From Kingdonia uniflora (Eukaryota; Streptophyta; Magnoliopsida; Ranunculales; Circaeasteraceae), in NCBI GenBank assembly GCA_014058105.1, contig JACGCM010001217.1, positions 1,506,556 to 1,570,555 of the forward strand: DNA of 64,000 nt, read 5' to 3'. Position 1 is the first letter of the stretch, and each line of letters begins with the position of its first letter. Under the pieces are notes generated by a model. That model had not been told where the DNA came from and searched no databases. It saw only the letters and a list, made by a program, of their open reading frames with translations. Position numbers and translations under genes: made by a program. Positions 1-11,700 of this stretch are shown here, piece by piece.

Positions 1-1960
1 CTTCCAGTATCGATCATCATTGTATGCATGACAAACTTCTTCATCTTGAGCATTATCACTAATACATCATGATGTGGAAATTTGACGTGACTAATGTCAC
101 AATCTTCGAATGAAATCCCAAGCTAGCGATTATTCGTCTCAGGTAGAAGCTTTGCTTCTTTATCTTGAGGTGTGAGATTATAATATTTTGATAATCTATT
201 ATGCCTGAATCAATAGGATTTGTTAATTTGATGAATCTCAATCATGTTACTGTGATACATATGGTACAGATGTTTCTTCTGAGCTAGATCTTCAGACTGG
301 ACTACGTCGATCCTTCTTGCAGCTTCCATTCTTATATGATTCCAGATCGACAATATATTCGTATGTCCTCCTATCTTTGAAAATGAATTTTAGCAACCTC
401 TGTAAAGCATAGTAGTTGTCAGTAGCATGATGATTTACCTTGTGATGCATACAATACGGTTTGCCTTCGATTGGTTCCAATGGTTGAGCTAGACGGCATA
501 GCTTATCCTTAGATAGAATTATAAAAATTATAGAGATTCGGACATTCAACTTGGGGAGGACCGGTTTGGGTAATGAATTACCTTTTCGAGGTCTATCAGG
601 GTTGGCCTTGGAATGCTTTAGATCACCCTGATCCTCCTTCGGTTCACTATTTCATTATGTAATTGGACTTTTTGTGGTTAGGGAAGATTTAGTAGATTTA
701 TGCCTTTCAGACATCATCCTTTCCAGGTCAACATACCCATTGACCTTGGTGATCATATCCTCCAAGGTTGTGGGTTTGTTTAAGAAGAGGAACTCTTTGG
801 CCTTGTAGTCAAGCTAGAGCGCGTTGGTAAAAACAGTAATAGCTATTTTCTGATCAAGATTATATACTTTTTGCGCGAGCTCCAAAAACTTCTTTGTAAA
901 AGCCTCAAACTTCTCCCCCTGTGATTGTTTAAGACTAATAAGAAAATATAAATTTTTCTCCTTATATTTGCTGTGAGCATACGTCTTGATGAATTGTTTT
1001 TGTAGCTAATCGAATGTGAGGATGGAATTTTTACGTAGAGAATGGAACCACCAGACCAGATTTCCTTATAGTCTATTATGAACATACGACATAGAATGTG
1101 GTTGAGATTGGAGTATAACCCCACAAAATCACGGTATTGTTGAATATGCTCCGTTGAATTAATGTCCTTGTATTTGAGCATTTTTGGAGTATGGAAACCT
1201 TTTGGTACTTCCATATCGAATAGCTCTGTGGCAATCAGACTACCTTGTATTTTGGTAAGATATTCTTTATTGCCGAGAACTTGTGCTTCAATCAACTCCT
1301 TAATTCGTTGATCCATATGCTCTTGAGTGACGTATTGACGTGTGGCTTTATGGTTTGGCGAGGTGGTGGAAGATTATGAGTACCAGTGCCTTTACTCAAG
1401 CGAACACATACTGGAATTTAAGGCGGAGGTTACTGTTCTTTCTATTGGCACTTAGAAGGTCGGAGACCTCTGCTGATATCAGACTAAACTTCATTGCCCA
1501 AATCAATGGAAGTTTGAGGTTCGTGCTAAACATTTCGGGAAATTGCTTTGTTGGTAGCTCCTCAAGGTCCTAACCTTTCTCGTGTAGAAACTCAAGAGTG
1601 CTCCAGAACTTGATCACGATCTCTGGTTTGGGGAGCTTATTGAGTATCCTGCAAAGCTTGTAATACAGTTTGCATGGTTATCATCTGTTCTTTATGTCAT
1701 TTGAACGCTGTCAAACGAGCTTGTCACTCAGTTTCAAGTTCTTTGTCGTAGAGTTCTCAGTCAAGAGTTAACTGACGCTCGTACTCATTACGTTTCTCTA
1801 TTTTGGCATAGAGATTTTCTCGTAGTTCTGTAAGCTATTTCGGCTCAACTAAAAGATCGATCTGGATTCCTACTGATGGTCGCCTGGAAGTGACCTTGAT
1901 TGGAGATGGATAGTAGAGTGAATGTATGCCTTAAGATATCGTGGACCATGACCTCGAGTT
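1..1960 (-). pseudogene. Tat-like Ty3/gypsy gag remnant (element C), runs off left edge
   Basis: Minus-strand retrotransposon gag. Residues such as GFHTPKMLKYKDINSTEH (about 1140-1210) align by eye with GFHTPKIQKYRGTDPVE in element A (about 21370) and GFHTLKIQKYKGTDPVEH in element B (about 47530). Further downstream on the minus strand, KPYCMHHKVNHHATDNYYA and EYIVDLESYKNGS (about 325-455) match the zinc-knuckle-like and post-gag segment of A and B. The frame is broken by many stops. Protease and pol would lie left of position 1. No LTR or primer-binding site matching A or B was found on its upstream side (about 1960-2400), so it is probably truncated there. It is a different, more diverged subfamily than A and B. 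Confidence 0.75.
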
Positions 1961-2414
1961 GAGGGTTTTAGTAACAATAACTTTTATTACTTGAAGCTGA
2001 TATCTTATTACAAGTAATCTCTGAAGCTAGAAATACTTGATCTTGTAAATAGGAAATTTTGTGGTGTTCACAATCTAGATATTCCTGTGTTAGAGTCTAG
2101 AAAATCTAGCTTTTCTTGGTCCTTGTCTCTTCTGGAACTTTTTCTTTACCGCAACTCGTTATCGTGTTGAAGCACATTCTCTGAATAATGAGGTAAGTGG
2201 TGGTCTACTGTGTAAATGTTTAGTTCGTGGGAGACAGGTGTCTTTGACTTATTCAGACTCTTCTATTGTAATCGATTCACGCTCTTTATCAGTTTGTGGT
2301 ATAGGTGGCAATGCTGACTATTTATGTCACGTGTGAAATGCATGAGTCTGATATGGAGGTAGTTTGAATTCTGACTAGGTCGAGGAATAGGTCCCTGTAA
2401 TTCCTAACTCGAAT
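1961..2414. other. no recognised feature
   Basis: AT-rich DNA between the gag remnant and the GRAS fragment. It may be leader or LTR of element C, but no LTR terminus or primer-binding site is visible. Confidence 0.4.
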
Positions 2415-2975
2415 ATGGAAAATGCCCCATTTTCATTTGAGCCCGTTAGTTACGGCGGGGCCCAAGGTATTTTTATGAATATCAATATCAATGTTATTGA
2501 CGAAGAGGAAGGATTGAAGAAAAGGAAGCGAACCCATGTATTGTGGCTGATATTAAAGGAAACAAACCTATGTTTACGGAGAAGAAATGAAGTCCATTTG
2601 TCAAAACTTGATTCCTATAATATTGGTTTCTCCCCCGGTTCAATCACTCATGCATTCTACAGATTTCAATTATGTTTTATCAGAATTTTCAGACCTTATT
2701 TTTCCCCAGAAGGAAATGGTAAACGCTCCTACCATTATGCCATCATTAGAGATTCTAACCAATTGTAGGGACGGGAAAAAGTTGATGAATGGAGATAAGA
2801 TAAACGTTAAACAAACATGTACTAAGGTTGAAGCTTGCAAGAGATTTTCAACCGAAGAAGTCATGCGAGTTGTAGGAGCACGTTACATCGAATTCTCCTC
2901 CCAAAAGTATGATCAATATCCCTTCAGTGGTTCCCTTTCAGGACTGGCAGAAGAGGAAACAAATGATGTTGACAA
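2415..2975 (+). pseudogene. GRAS transcription-factor fragment (N-terminal part only)
   Basis: Two overlapping frames appear to be one broken gene. The first (from 2415) begins MENAPFSFEPVSYGG and runs through an acidic and basic stretch. A frameshift near 2580 moves to a second frame with VSPPVQSLMHSTDF, then FSTEEVMRVVGARYIEFSS and LSGLAEEETNDVD (about 2845-2975). The segment resembles the conserved region just before the GRAS domain in DELLA/RGL-like GRAS proteins, where the family continues into its leucine-rich region. Here similarity stops after EEETNDVD, so the GRAS domain proper is missing and the fragment cannot be functional. It lies about 0.8 kb upstream of the Helitron N-terminus, so it could be Helitron-captured or simply a truncated pseudogene. 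Identification is from memory of the family, not a search. Confidence 0.55.
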
Positions 2976-3790
2976 ACCAATATTACAGGCACTAATCGTA
3001 TCTTTATTTCTTTCTATTTAATGGAGGCATTGCATTCTCTAATATTTCAAGTGGCTATACTATATAGCTACCATTGAGAAAGACTGATAAGAAGAGTAAT
3101 CATTGTTAATGTGCTTCTCTTAATCAGCTTCACTTGATTAAGGTCATTGGTAGGGGCAGTCACTTTAGAGGTATCAGCCATGCTTCTCTTTTTTCCAATA
3201 GTTTTTAGCTTTGTCCTTCCCTAAGGAGAGTGTTGAAGTTACAATTAATGGTAGTTGGTGGCGCAAGCAACTACCATTATTTAGACAAGATTATAACTTA
3301 GAACATGCATTTTTTCTAATTCATGTTTTTTCGCAATCATATTTAACCAATGTATTTGATCACCTACTATTGACCATTTAAGGTCCTGTTTAATGTAGAA
3401 GTCAAAGCGGATCATTTTAAAAATAATGATTCCTTATACTCTTAATGATGAAAGTTTCGTGGAATTTACAGAAAGTTCCTTTCACTATACCGTCAAAGGG
3501 TTGAAGCAACTACTCTTCATAATGGATTCTCCTGAGGTAAGTCACATTACATTATTAGTCAATGTACTTAGCTTCGTCTCTCTAAATTGTGTTTAGCCTA
3601 TATTTTCATCTTCCGTAATTGGCTATTTATTTCGTCTCTATTTTCGTAACTTATTAAAATTAGTTACTTAAAATTATAGCCTATGCTTTTCCATAATTGA
3701 CTAATTATAATTTCATTAAATCTATAAAATACTATAAATTTTGCCACATATTCCTCCTGTCGGTAGAATGGTGATATGATCAATACCATC
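2976..3790. other. no recognised gene; possible Helitron 5' region
   Basis: No coding similarity seen. It contains short inverted-looking text around 3240-3275 (AATGGTAGTTGG and CAACTACCATT). The Helitron 5' terminus should lie somewhere upstream of 3800 but cannot be placed. Confidence 0.3.
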
Positions 3791-4540
3791 AAATAGGGTG
3801 TATACAACCAATGATATTACATCGCCAAGTCTCCTTACTCCTTCAACTGAGAATGCCCTCTCAAGAAGAATGTTAACATAACGTAGTAGAAGAGAAAGAG
3901 AACGTGATAGGTAACTAAGGGAACCTACAAATCTTCAACAACCAGTGCAACAACAACTATCTAAATAATCGGTTACACAACGCGCTAGAAGAGAACGCGA
4001 GAGGCAGCTAAGGGAAGTTACTACATTTCCACCGTTATTCGACCAAGGAGTTACAAACCATAGCTTAGCTTCAACATCTCGAAACTTAGATGAAGAATTT
4101 AATATAGTAAGTTGGCGCTCTGAAATTACCCCTATTAAAGGAAATTTAAATCTTTCCCCAACTGAAAGACAACTTTCTAATCGGTCTATTGCACAACGTG
4201 CCAAAAGGAAACGTGAACGACAACAAAGAAGCAGTAACAAATAGCCAATTATTATATTCTACCATTACGAATCATTCATCAGAATCCATTATCCCAAACT
4301 TACATCCATAATTTAATAGGGTATCTTCGCAACCTCCTCATATCATTCCAGAAGAGTCGTTCACTTTACTACCTAATAGTATCACTATTTTAGAAGAACA
4401 ACCTTGCACAATGCGTTCGCCCAACATACCTAATCTATCATATGCAATGCGTCTAATTTTCCTTTAAGTACATTTGAAATTGGAAAGTCTTCGTCAGCTC
4501 GGACAAACGTGTAAGTGCTTACTAAATTACTTATTTCCAA
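3790..4540 (+). pseudogene. Helitron Rep/helicase, N-terminal segment
   Basis: Broken plus-strand frames show repeated basic motifs: RARRERERQLREVT (about 3978-4020) and SIAQRAKRKRERQQR (about 4190-4235). An earlier copy around 3880-3930 reads RRRERERDR after a stop. Such arginine-rich RAxRERER repeats are typical of the N-terminus of plant Helitron helicase-like proteins. The segment continues with ITPIKGNLNLSPTERQ and, after stops, with text around 4290-4450. It is interrupted by a long-TIR element at 4565. The same gene resumes at about 6085. Confidence 0.6.
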
Positions 4541-4711
4541 GATTTTAATATAAATAATAGGAAAGGATTTAGAGACAGTCACAAACCAAACACTCAAGTC
4601 TCACTCAAAATGAACCACTCATCTCAATTAAATGAGTGGCTCTTATAATAGGGGTGGTGGCAAATTCTGAAACAAGAATATTAGGTGGAAATGATGTGTC
4701 ATATACGTCAC

Positions 4712-4832
4712 TCTCTCTTTCTTCTCACCAAAAATCTTTTCAAACTAGATTTGACTCTCTCTTTCTCTCTTTTTTCTCACCAAAAAACTCTATCTATTTA
4801 TCTATCTATCTCTCTCTCTCTCTCATCCAGTC
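4712..4832. repeat. CT-rich low-complexity tract
   Basis: Runs of CTCTCTCTTT and TCTATCTATCTCTCTC inside the left part of the TIR element. Short frames across it are compositional artefacts. Confidence 0.8.
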
Positions 4833-5787
4833 ATCGACAATTCTTGAGTATTAAGAAGAAGAATGAGGAGAACAATGAATGCGCTCAAACTAGTTCAATT
4901 AGAAAAATGTGAGCGAAAGAACGAGAAAACCAATAACGATCCTAATTTTGAAAATCTTCCGCACCTCCCCTGAAGGAGGAAGACAGTTAAAAGGCTTTAA
5001 GAGTTTTTACACAACGTAACAGTTGCATCATGTGATGGTCATGATACATAACATGTGTAATCAATATTATAGTGTAAAGTTCTCTTCTTCCATGTGATCA
5101 TAAGTAGAGATTCATTATTACCGACTCATTATTACTACAAACACACCTAATGCAAACAACTGTTTAATGTTTGAGTAATCGACTATAATATTGTCGAATG
5201 GTGCATTTGTACAATTTGGTTGCTACGAATTGTTGACCACTAGATGGTTTAAAAATTTTGGTACAATACATTTTTGATTAATCGATAATCCATGGTATCC
5301 ATATAAATGTTCAACCAAACCAAGTGTTTATTAACAACAAATCACAAATAAGTAAAATAATGGAGATATGCAAAAATAGGTAAATGTGGAAGGAAAAATT
5401 CTCGGGATCTCATAATTTAAACTCCACAAAACTACTAACACCAATGTGGGATCTCAAACAAATTTGGAGAGAGAAAAGGGGAGATAAAGCTAATTCTCAA
5501 CTTCAAAACTACCTTAGAGCTTAATTTTCGTGAACGAACCATTCATGTTTTGATGATCTGCAACCAACAAAAATCTAGAGAATCTGAATTCTTCAAATAC
5601 AACAATAGATACAAGGAAATCAAACCCCAAACGGCAAAGATGATTCACAAAACCCTAAATTATGAGTGGGAGAGACAAATCTCACATCAAAGCCCTAAAA
5701 ATGTTCTTAATTTCTTGAGAGAGATATATCTAAGCTCGCTCTTGAGTAAGAGGAGATAGTCAAATCTAGAAAATTTTAGTATGGAGA

Positions 5788-5893
5788 GAGAGAGATAATG
5801 GTTTCTTTTCAAATTAAAGTTGGTTGTGAAGAGAGAGAGAGTGAGAGAGAGAGAGAGTGTGAGAGAGAAAGAGAGTGAGTGAGAGAGAGAGGA
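5788..5893. repeat. (GA)n microsatellite
   Basis: Long GAGAGAGA runs with GTGA interruptions near the right end of the TIR element, complementary in type to the CT tract at its left end. Confidence 0.9.
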
Positions 5894-6084
5894 TTACCAA
5901 CTCATTTACACCTCATAATAGTTTTTCCACCTCATTTCCCTATATAGAAACTCACAATTTTAGGATCAACTCATCTAATAGAGATGAATGGTTCCTATTG
6001 AGTGAGACTTGAGTGTTTGGTTTATGAGTGTCTCTAAATCCTCTACCATAAACAATTTTAATATAAACAACGATAATAATTAAT

Positions 6085-7736
6085 CTCAAATTTTCAAATG
6101 TAGTGTTCATCATGACGTAGAAGTCGTTTATTATAATCCAATCGAAAGTGATGATGAATGTATCATTGATGACGAAGGTAACGATAATGTTAATGAAGTG
6201 GATGAAGGTAGCATTAATAGTAATGACGAGGAAGTGCAATAAGGATGTCATTTCCTTGGCCAAATGGACGTTGTATGTACGCATTGCTTTGTACTTTATT
6301 GGAATGGCGAGCAACTATCAAAATCTTTAATCATCAACCCATTATTTGGTCAATGTTGCCTATAAGGTAAAATTAAGGTCTCAAATCTCGACGCATAGCC
6401 TAATGAATTTCAAGAATTATATAATGGTAACGGGCCGTATTCAAGGTCATTTCAAAGGTACATGCAAGAATATAATGTAGCTAACGCATTTACAGGTCTT
6501 GGGGTTCATATGGATAATCGAGTAGCTCCTGGGCGAGGTCCATCTTCTTTTGTTATCACGGAGAGTTTACCATCGAATAGGTGCATTGGTTCCAAATGAG
6601 GAACAAGAAGCTTATTATGCACAATTATACATCTACAACCCTAGTGTTTCTTTTAATACTCATCATAAAAGGAACCCACACCAAAATAGAGATGTGTTAA
6701 AAGTTATCCAAGACACATTGGTCCAATGTAACCTATTCAGTGAATTATATTGTCATGCATATGAGGTATTAGATGACGCTATAGGCGATAATGAAAATTT
6801 CAATGTGCCAACGTACCTTCATTATAGTGTTTCGACAGATCATCGTAAATACAATTTACCATAAACTGATGAGATTACAGTTATACTACCCAGAGCTGGG
6901 TGAGAAATCAGTGGTATGAGAGACATCATTATGTATCGTAAGGCAAATCAGGGGTTGATATAAATTAGTAAATGTCATCCTGCATACCTTCCCATGCATT
7001 ATGTTCTTCTTTTCCCTACTGGACAACTTGGCTGGTCAGTCTACTTAAAGTATTATAACGTTGTAACTAATGCATGGTATTTAACTAAAAAACTTTCACA
7101 ATTGAAATACTATTGTTATCGCATATTTCAATGTACAACAGATTATTCACCAATCTTGCGACGCTCAAAACTATCTTAACAATTTATAGTAGACGCATGG
7201 ACTTTAACTGAGCAAAATCAATTAAGATATATCAGGCTAAACCAAAACAATCTTTGGTCTGAATTATATGGTGGTTTGACAGATATTATGATAGCTGATC
7301 CTAATTAAATTGGACAATGTGTTATTTTACCCTCTTCACATACTAGAAGTGCAAGGAGTATGTATGAAAATTATCAAAATTCGTTGGCAATCACATGTTT
7401 CAATAATCATCCAGATATCTTTATTTCAATGACAACTAATCTAAAATAGCCTAAGATTAACAATGCACTCCTACCTAACCAGTCAGTCTATGATCGACCA
7501 GATTTAGTAGCCCGCGTGTATGAGTTAAAGACAAAAAAGCTTTGTTGAAAGAATTTTAGAATAATTGTGTTTTTGCAATATGTGTTACACATGTGTGGTC
7601 AATTGAATTTCAAAAGCATGGTTTACCACATATGCATGCATAGTTCTTCCTATGTCGTAAGGATAAAATGCGAACAATATCATAGGTTGATAATATCGCA
7701 AGTGTTAAAATTCTTGATGAAAAGGAACAACCCACT
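6085..7736 (+). pseudogene. Helitron helicase-like (Rep) domain segment
   Basis: Continuation of the Helitron protein in several frames. In order: MDVVCTHCFALYF (about 6265), a Cys motif; YHRIGALVPNEEQEAYYAQL (about 6570-6630); HLYYSVSTDHRKYNLP-like text ending at 6861; HPAYLPMHYVLLFPTGQLGW (about 6975-7035); VDAWTLTEQNQLRYIRLNQ (about 7190-7245); VILPSSHTRSARSMY (about 7323-7365); DRPDLVARVYELK (about 7494-7530). It ends with WSIEFQKHGLPHMHA (about 7597-7645), which contains the HxH metal-binding motif of the HUH Rep nuclease. Order and spacing match plant Helitron helicase-like proteins. Numerous stops make it non-functional. A reversed solo LTR interrupts it at 7737. Confidence 0.88.
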
Positions 7737-8517
7737 TGTTAGGGGAGAACGTGCGAAATACATCACCCTCGCGTAGTTTGGATTTATCCATTATCCTCAT
7801 GGCATACAAATAATCTACCAAGAAACTAGAAACAAAATTAACGTGCACACAAAGCATAATATTTACCATAGGTTCACCATAAGGCTACTCCCCTCACCAA
7901 GCTAGAAGCCCACTATGTATCCAAGTTCAATTACAAGTATTCAAGAGATTCCAACAAACATGGAAATCCCTAATCTCGCAATAATCCTTACAGAGATTTA
8001 CAAGAGATAAAAGAAACATAAGAGATCTATCAAGAATATCGAAGATTACCTCTACAAAGACCATGTTTTAATCTTCTTTCTACCTTGATTTCTCTTTTCA
8101 GCAACCAAGAGGTACATCCCCTCTTACCATCAAATCCCAAGAGAACAACACACTCCACCTTCTTCCCTTGTAAAGACCAACTCTTTACAAGGTCTACCAC
8201 AGAGGCTATATCTCTTCTAGATTTCAAGTTTCCCACACAGAGGCTTTTTAACTCACACACTGTGCAAGGAGGCTTTGAACTCACACTCTATATTTATAGA
8301 CCCTTTATTAGGTCATCTCTGAAGTACGCATCATGAGATAAACCATCGCTTTGGATTAAATCCCCTTCAAAATGAACTTAGAAACAAACAAACAGAGCCT
8401 TTTTCGTTCGAATGACCTCATGACTCGTTCGAACGACTTCAACAGAAACTCTGTCGTTCCAACAACTTCCCCACTCGTTCGAATGACTTTTCCTTATTTT
8501 CAGTCATAATCCTAATG
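7737..8517 (-). repeat. solo copia-type LTR, reverse orientation, inside the Helitron
   Basis: Insert between Helitron segments ending near LDEKEQPT and resuming at TVMKCMVHGPC. Its ends form a short inverted pair, TGTTAGG and CCTAATG, flanked by ccact (7732-7736) and ccgct (8518-8522), a 4 of 5 match to a target duplication. A TATA box reads TATAAATA on the minus strand (8291-8298). The copies of CGTTCGAAYGA (8410-8490) lie at the right end, where U3 would be in reverse orientation. The same U3 motif occurs in the copia LTRs at 12635 and 17230. No internal coding sequence is attached, so it is most simply a solo LTR. The right terminus is inferred. Confidence 0.6.
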
Positions 8518-8522
8518 CCGCT

Positions 8523-9555
8523 ATCTTTAGAACCGTAATGAAATGTATGGTTCATGGACCGTGTAGGCTTGCAATATGAACTCCTCGTATATGGATAGTG
8601 GCAACTGCACAAAGCGATAACTTAGACAATATGCTGAAGAAATAACCATGGGTCCAGATGGTTATCCTGTTTATAGACGATGAACAATACTTGATAAAAC
8701 TTACATCGTTAAAGTAAAAATAGTTGATAGCAAGGATGTTGTGCCATATAACCCTTACATGTCATAATTATTTGATAGTCACATGAATATCGAAATATGT
8801 GCGGGTCTTTAATGTGTAAAATACATTCACAAGTGTATTTACAACGGTCATGATCGAGCAACTATGGTTATTACTTGGGATGAAATACAACAATATCTTG
8901 ATTCTCAATTCCTGATATATTGGACCTCCAGAAGGAGCCTAGCGTCTTTTCAGTTTTAATCTTTACCATGAAAAACCAAGTATCGTACTACTTGCTTTAC
9001 ACTTACCTGGAATGCATTACGTTGTTTTCAACACAAGCGAGACCAGCAGCTAATGAAAAAAACATCTTTAACCGCAGTTTTGAATACTGTGCTGAAAATG
9101 TGGAAGCACAAGCGTTTACATACCAACATTTTTCCCAACATTATGTTTGGCATGGTACTTATGGTATAAACATTTGGACAAAGAGAGTAGAGCAACACAA
9201 ATTTTCTATTGGACAAATATATTATGCCAGCCCAAACTCTGGAGAGAGATACTACTTACGTTTGCTTCTAACTGTAGTGAAAGGTCCAACATCTTTTTAA
9301 AATTTGCGTACGCACAATGGCATTTTGTATGACACATTCAAAGCAATATGTGCTGCCATGGGACTTCTTGAAGATGATAAAAAATGGGTTGATTGTTTAG
9401 AAACTGCAGCCGTGTAAAAATTGGATATCAGCTGAGACTATTGTTCAATATTATTCTATTAGAATGTAATCCAATACAGCCAGAAGAGTTATGGAACAAG
9501 TTCTGGGTAAACATTTGTGATGACCTCGCTTATAAACTTCGTACCCAGTTTAACA
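8523..9555 (+). pseudogene. Helitron Rep C-terminal and inter-domain segment
   Basis: Resumes with TVMKCMVHGPC (about 8536), then NHGSRWLSCL-like text, DEIQQYLDSQF (about 8880-8912), and a clearer frame from 8920 with FTYQHFSQHYVWH (about 9115-9155), FSIGQIYYASPNSGERYYLR (about 9200-9260) and LLLTVVKGPTSF up to 9297. It continues in another frame with NLRTHNGILYDTFKAIC (about 9300-9350) and GLLEDDKKWVDCLETA (about 9360-9408). It ends ELWNKFWVNICDDLAYKLRTQ (about 9487-9550 across a frame change). These are hallmark blocks between the Rep and helicase domains of plant Helitrons. Copia RT sequence starts directly afterwards. Confidence 0.85.
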
Positions 9556-10520
9556 TTTAAGATTAATATTGTTGATAAATGCCTATATTATAAAGTATCT
9601 GGTAAAAGTTGTATTATGATATGTCTATGGGTTGATGATCTACTTATTTTTGGTTCTACACTTGATATCATTTTAGAGACCAAAACCATACTTAACAATA
9701 ATTTTGATATGATGGACCTAGGTGAGGCTAGTGTAATTTTAGGCATGAAGATCACACGTACAAACACCTGTATTACTCTTGATCAATCTCATTACATTGA
9801 GAAGATCTTGAAGAAGTACAAATATTTTGACCGTAGACCTGCTTGTACTCCTTGTGATCTACAAGTTAACTTTTAAAGAACTTGGGGGAGGCAGTTAGAC
9901 AGAAAGAATACGCAAGTATTATTGGTAGCCTTCGCTACGCTACAGACTATACTAGACCCGATATAGCTTATGCTGTAAGGGTTCTATGTAGATTTACTAG
10001 TAAACCAAGTTTGGCACACTGGGGTACTATTTATTGAGTTATGGGGTACCTGGAAAGGACCATGAATTTGGGTTTACACTATCAGAAGTTTCCCGCGGCC
10101 CTTGATGGATTTAGCGATACAGATTGGAATTTATTTTCGGATGATTCCAAAGCCACCAGCAAATACGTGCTTAGTATAGTTGGAGGGGCAGTTTCTTGGA
10201 GATCCAAGAAATAGACGATTCTAGCTCAGTCGACTATGGAGTCTGAGTTAGTAGCACTAGCCGTAGCTAGTGAGGAGGCAAGTTGGTTAAATGACCTCTT
10301 GCCTTATATTCCTTTATGGAGAAGGCCTATACCGCCGATACTGATCCATTCAGATAGTACTGCTGCAATAGCAAGAGTACAAAACAATTACTATAATGGT
10401 AAAAAGTTAGCGATACGTCGCAAGCACAGTACGATGAGAGGTTACCTCACATCTAGTACTGTTACAGTAGATTTTATAAGATCGAAAAACAACTTGGCAG
10501 ATCCTTTGATGAAATGACTA
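9556..10520 (+). pseudogene. Ty1/copia RT (C-terminal half) and RNase H, truncated
   Basis: Starts in mid-RT with FKINIVDKCLYYKVSGKS, followed by the RT active-site box ICLWVDDLLIFGS (about 9630-9660; Trp replaces the usual Tyr of YVDD). Then LGEASVILGMKI, EYASIIGSLRYATDYTRPDI (about 9910-9965) and the RNase H blocks DGFSDTDWN, SWRSKK, QSTMESELVALA (about 10225-10260) and RRKHSTMRGYL. The end NLADPLMK (10494-10517) is the usual pol C-terminus. The 5' LTR, gag, protease, integrase and half of RT are missing. The fragment fuses abruptly to Helitron coding DNA at about 9556. Several stops are present, for example at 9874 and 10036. Confidence 0.85.
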
Positions 10521-11159
10521 TCTCTTGACAAAGTGTGGAGCATATCCTTAGGGATGGGGCTAAAGCCTGTTATAGAATCACAAGTGGTGGGAACCCAACC
10601 AAAATGACTGGAAATCCCAATAAATAGGTTCAATGGGGAAAACAAATCACTGTGATATAGAATCATGCAAATAAGGAGCTTGTCACTCCAGAGTTCATCT
10701 CGTTGTACATAAATGTAAATATACATGATATCTTGAAGTGAATATTAGGCTGAGTTTCTTAAAATCTTAATGAGTTTTATATCTCATTCTATGAGTGGGG
10801 TGTCTAGATACAAGAACATTCATAATATACTTACCAAGGTGATTGTGGAAGTGCGGCTGCTTCGTATGAAAAATTAGTCTAACTTCTCTGAAGCCTTCAC
10901 CCATACTGGGATTAAGCACATGGCCGAAATGTGCAGGCATTTAGGAATTACACTTGGTAGTGTTGTATGTGGTTTTATTCACTGTATAAAAGTGAATAAT
11001 GAGTTCAAGACTCTGATCACTTATTATTCTTATACATTGAAGATTGTCCACTACCTAAAGGTTCAAGTCTAAGGACACATTTACTTATGTACATCTCTAT
11101 ATATCAAAACTGTTATCTCGTTTCTTTTCTCATTCAGAGAGTTTTTAAAAGTGGGGGAT
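10521..11159 (+). other. copia 3' untranslated region and polypurine tract
   Basis: Non-coding DNA between the pol stop and the LTR. It ends in the purine-rich AAAAGTGGGGGATT (11147-11160), a good polypurine tract directly before the LTR start. Confidence 0.7.
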
Positions 11160-11700
11160 TATTGGGTTATTTCAAAAACTTATTTAACCTTGGACTTGGG
11201 CTTAAGTTTGGGGATGGGCATGAGGCCTTTGTTATTATTTAAAGTGGGTATTTTATCTACTTTATTCTTCAAACGGCTATTCCTTTAGAAGACCTGATCT
11301 CCAGGGAGTAACGCATGCATTCAAAGAACGTTATGGATGTGAGACGTGATGATAACTGTTGTGTTTACATCTATAAATACCTTCCTTCCTCTTACTATCA
11401 ATACACAACACAAAACTACTGCTCATCGTCTTCTCTCTTTCTCTCTCTAAGAACGGTTCATACTTGAGGTACAAACTCATTCAGCTTTTTACGTAGACTT
11501 CCGGCGAAGCTACCGTATATGCCCATTGTATCCTGGGAGAGTACTTTAGATACTCATTAAAGAGAGTGTGACTCACGCCTCAAGCGCTAATCATCTTGTT
11601 ACTCTTTCAGATCAATCGTGGTTGCTGTTGCAAAGTTCAAAATTGTTGTTGCTGTTGTTATTTATCTGAGATCAAATCTCTTTGTTGCTTCGACCTAACA
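11160..11700 (+). repeat. copia LTR (only LTR of the truncated element)
   Basis: Runs from TATTGGGTT (a TG to TA change at the first dinucleotide) to CGACCTAACA. It contains a TATA box, TATAAATA (11372-11379), followed about 45 bp later by a CT-rich leader with TTCTCTCTTTCTCTCTC. Preceded by a polypurine tract. Followed at 11701 by a PBS-like sequence rather than an obvious target duplication. Confidence 0.7.

Larger units (their letters stand above)
4565..6041. mobile_element. long-TIR DNA transposon, probably a non-autonomous MULE, in the Helitron
   Basis: The ends are inverted copies of each other for about 60 bp. The left begins GGATTTAGAGACAGTCACAA and the reverse complement of the right begins GGATTTAGAGACACTCATAA; both continue through ACCAAACACTCAAGTCTCAC. 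Just outside lie near-identical direct copies of ATTTTAATATAAA (4542-4554 and about 6056-6068), which may include the target duplication, so the true ends could be a few bases further out. The long TIR and a TSD of 9 bp or more suggest Mutator-like. No transposase is present. The interior has CT/GA microsatellites near both ends and a gene-like stretch read on the minus strand (5'UTR-like TTTAGGGTTTTG around 5650), possibly captured host DNA. Confidence 0.65.

Noticed and set aside
4636..4912. Ser/Leu-rich frames in the CT tract
   Set aside because: Translation of a microsatellite, two frames overlapping.
8085..8336. 83-codon plus-strand frame in the solo LTR
   Set aside because: LTR DNA with the promoter on the other strand; no protein similarity.
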